Assembly: GCF_001429725.1 (NCBI RefSeq)
Contig: NZ_LMHV01000042.1
Location: forward strand, 124,073-188,072
From: Rhizobium sp. Root708
GTDB lineage: Bacteria; Pseudomonadota; Alphaproteobacteria; Rhizobiales; Rhizobiaceae
Reading direction: 5' to 3'
DNA length: 64,000 nucleotides
The stretch's first letter is position 1; each line of letters begins with the position of its first letter. Shown piece by piece: positions 61,960 through 64,000 of the stretch. Made by a program: the position numbers and the translations under genes. A model generated the notes under the pieces. The model saw only the letters and a program-made list of their open reading frames with translations, was not told where the DNA came from and did no database searches.

Positions 61960-64000
61960 TCAGGATGCACGCGCCACCGCAGGCGTTGCATCAGTCAATA
62001 TCTCGATCAGCCGATCGGCGTTTTGCGGGCGATGGAAGAGATAACCCTGGCCGAAATCGAGACCCATCTCGTATAGCGTTCGGCATTCGTCTTCGGTCTC
62101 TATGCCTTCGGCTATGACGGTGCAGCCCATCTTGTGGGAGAGCGTCGTGATGCTCTCGACCAGCGTCCGGCTCTTCTGGCGCACTTCTTCGCTCGCATCG
62201 TTGATCGACCGTGTGAACGACTGATCCACTTTGATGATATCGACAGGGAAGCGGTTCAGGTAGCTCAGCGATGAATATCCGGTGCCGAAATCGTCCAGCG
62301 CGATGCGGCAACCAAACCGGCGGATTTCGCCGACGATCGTTCGGATATGCGGGTTGTTGTGCATGAGCACGGCTTCGGTGATCTCGACGACGATCCGATC
62401 CGGCCGGATCCCGTGACGCCCGAGCGCCGAGGCCAGACGCGCGGGAAGGGCTGCTTCGAACTGCAGCGGCGAGAAATTGATGGCTAGGTAGCTGTCCTGC
62501 ATGCCGGGCAGCCGCGATATGCGTGCCAGATGCGCGATCGCCTTTTCCATGATGGCATTGCCGACACGCACGATCTTGGAGGTCTCTTCCGCGACCTCGA
62601 TAATCTCGGCCGGTGCCATCAACCCCTTCTGCGGGTGGTTGAGGCGCATGAGAGCTTCGAAGCCGGCGATGCCGCGGCCGTTCAAGTTCACGATCGGTTG
62701 CAGGTAGGCGTCGAACCAGTTTTCCGCCAATCCGGTTTCGATGCAGGTCTCGATCTCGGCGCGCGTCCGGGCGTGGTCCAGCATGCTGTTGTCGAACAGC
62801 TGCGCACCGTTCTTTCCGTCGCGCTTCTTGGCGTACATCGCCATATCGGATTTCTGCAGCAGTTCCACTGCATTCATCGCATGATGCGGGTAGATGGCGA
62901 TGCCGACGCTGGCGCTGAGGTGCAGGTCGGAACCGAAGGGCTGATGGAAGACGGATGCGATCTGCTCGGCCATCGCGGTGGCGCGTCGCACGGCGTCCTT
63001 TGCGGGCAGCAGGATGGCGAACTCGTCACCGCCGAGGCGAGCAGCCTCGTCCGAAGGTGCGAGATGCATCTTGAGCCGCTCGACGAACTCGCGCAGCGCG
63101 TTGTCGCCCTCGGCGTGGCCGAGATTGTCGTTGATCCACTTGAAACGGTCGAGGTCGACGAAGAGGCAGGCGAGTTCGTTGCCGGTCTGGTCGGCTTGAC
63201 GGATTTTCCTGTCGAGCACGGCTTCGAAACCCTGGCGGTTCAGCAAGCCGGTCAGGTGATCGCTGATCGCCTGCTGGTGGTTGCGCGCTTCCGAGGCCTT
63301 CAAGTCGGTGACATCTGTCATGACCGAGAGCGAGAGGACGTCGTGGCCGCCCGTCGCGGCCTTCGATTCCAGGATCAGAACGTCCATCAAGCGGTCGTTG
63401 GCGCAGATGAACTTGACGGTGACACCCGAGGCCGCCGTGCTGTCGTCACGCGTATTGCGATCAAGGAAGAGGTCGCGTGTTTCGGCGGTGACCAGATCGA
63501 TGAACCGTTTTCCGATAACGTCGCGCCTGAGGTATCCGGTCGCAAACAGCCAGTAGTCGCTGACGGCGGTGATCCTGTTGTCCTCGTCGAGAGAGAACAG
63601 CATAGCCGGAGTCAGGTCGTAGATGTCGATCGCGCGGCGGTGGGCGAGCTTGAGTTCGCGTTCCTCGCTCTCGAGCTTGGACTGCATCTCGTTGAAGCTG
63701 CTGGCCAGGCGACCCATTTCGTCATTCGAACGCCAATCGACGTGATGACGCGAGCCGAGCTGTCCGGTCGCTTCAATGGCCGCGATCAGGCGCATCAGCG
63801 GGCGAATGACAAAGATGCGGTTACCGATCAGGGCCGAGCTGAAAACCGTGAGCACGGCGAAGACGAAGATCGCCATGAAGACGATCTCTTCATGCTTCAG
63901 GCCGCCGAAGAGGCCGAGTGCTGGATAGAATACAGAAATGGTGCCGAGGTTCTTGGGACCATCCACGGTATTGTAGATGATCGCGCGGGATACCTGGATG
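61960..64000 (-). CDS. membrane GGDEF-EAL protein (c-di-GMP cyclase/phosphodiesterase), N-terminus cut by window edge
   Basis: About 679 residues are visible; the frame is open to the right edge, so the N-terminus is missing. In order: the end of a periplasmic region, a transmembrane helix (IVFMAIFVFAVLTVFSSAL), a HAMP domain, a PAS domain, GGDEF with an intact RLGGDEF, and EAL with FEALMRL, INFSPLQFE, LDDFGTGYSSL and AEGIETEDE all intact. The position of the inhibitory RxxD site reads APSD, so product inhibition is probably lacking. Both activities look possible. It pairs with the binding-protein gene just downstream. Confidence 0.93.
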   Translation of the reverse strand, partial: IQVSRAIIYNTVDGPKNLGTISVFYPALGLFGGLKHEEIVFMAIFVFAVLTVFSSALIGNRIFVIRPLMRLIAAIEATGQLGSRHHVDWRSNDEMGRLASSFNEMQSKLESEERELKLAHRRAIDIYDLTPAMLFSLDEDNRITAVSDYWLFATGYLRRDVIGKRFIDLVTAETRDLFLDRNTRDDSTAASGVTVKFICANDRLMDVLILESKAATGGHDVLSLSVMTDVTDLKASEARNHQQAISDHLTGLLNRQGFEAVLDRKIRQADQTGNELACLFVDLDRFKWINDNLGHAEGDNALREFVERLKMHLAPSDEAARLGGDEFAILLPAKDAVRRATAMAEQIASVFHQPFGSDLHLSASVGIAIYPHHAMNAVELLQKSDMAMYAKKRDGKNGAQLFDNSMLDHARTRAEIETCIETGLAENWFDAYLQPIVNLNGRGIAGFEALMRLNHPQKGLMAPAEIIEVAEETSKIVRVGNAIMEKAIAHLARISRLPGMQDSYLAINFSPLQFEAALPARLASALGRHGIRPDRIVVEITEAVLMHNNPHIRTIVGEIRRFGCRIALDDFGTGYSSLSYLNRFPVDIIKVDQSFTRSINDASEEVRQKSRTLVESITTLSHKMGCTVIAEGIETEDECRTLYEMGLDFGQGYLFHRPQNADRLIEILTDATPAVARAS

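Noticed and set aside
1..64000. Search for CRISPR arrays, insertion sequences, phage genes, integrases, rRNA and tRNA genes
   Set aside because: No regularly spaced repeats, transposase motifs, integrase motifs, or tRNA T-loop with matching arms were seen on either strand by reading; a covariance-model scan would be decisive for RNAs.

Overview
The window looks like ordinary chromosomal backbone of a member of the Rhizobiaceae (Sinorhizobium/Ensifer, Rhizobium, Agrobacterium and relatives). Reasons: high G+C with strong codon bias; a fused anthranilate synthase TrpE(G) preceded by a leader peptide ending IWWWAR; a choline ABC transporter of the ChoXWV type; a ShmR-like haem receptor behind RirA-type iron boxes; a ClpS2-type adaptor; and a ubiquinol-cytochrome c reductase operon. 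From memory, several neighbourhoods (choXWV, shmR, trpE(G), clpP2, leuA; two ABC exporters beside petABC and apt) match Sinorhizobium meliloti gene order. I see no insertion sequence, prophage, integrase, CRISPR array, rRNA or tRNA.

Layout. 1-5.6 kb (minus): cut omega-amino-acid:pyruvate aminotransferase, NolR-like ArsR regulator, HugZ-like protein, choVWX. 5.8-8.8 kb (plus): thymidine kinase, an unknown coiled-coil protein and a DUF2333 membrane protein. 8.8-10.3 kb (minus): a LuxR-type regulator and a UPF0114 protein, separated by a striking inverted repeat. 10.4-13.1 kb: fhs and a secreted extensin-like protein. 13.1-18 kb: shmR with two IRO boxes, then the trp attenuator and trpE(G). 18-24.4 kb: TIGR02117 protein, DUF2161 nuclease-fold protein, CDF metal transporter, queF, DUF2076 protein, clpP, BenE-type transporter. 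24.4-26.4 kb: leu leader peptide and leuA.

26.5-33.8 kb: ECF sigma/anti-sigma pair, TPR protein, metallophosphoesterase, NUDIX protein, glutathione transferase, two acetyltransferases, MFS transporter. 33.8-40.6 kb (minus): four-gene MoxR/DUF58/BatA-DUF4159/VWA-like envelope operon, divergent from DUF1285-NUDIX-CCA nucleotidyltransferase, whose genes overlap by 4 bases. 43.3-47.7 kb: small conserved proteins, hemF, Na/Pi cotransporter, trmL. 48-52.3 kb: two ABC exporters. 52.8-55.6 kb: petABC (bc1 complex). 55.7-60 kb: apt, two MaoC proteins, a membrane protein, ychF, clpS. 60-64 kb (minus): acetyltransferase, pth, and a periplasmic binding protein next to a GGDEF-EAL protein cut by the window edge.

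The best second-look items are regulatory: two amino-acid attenuators whose leader peptides appear to start at the transcription start, paired iron boxes at shmR, the 32-bp inverted repeat at the luxR-type gene, and the binding-protein/GGDEF-EAL pair, which resembles NspS-MbaA. No wholly new system is proven here.
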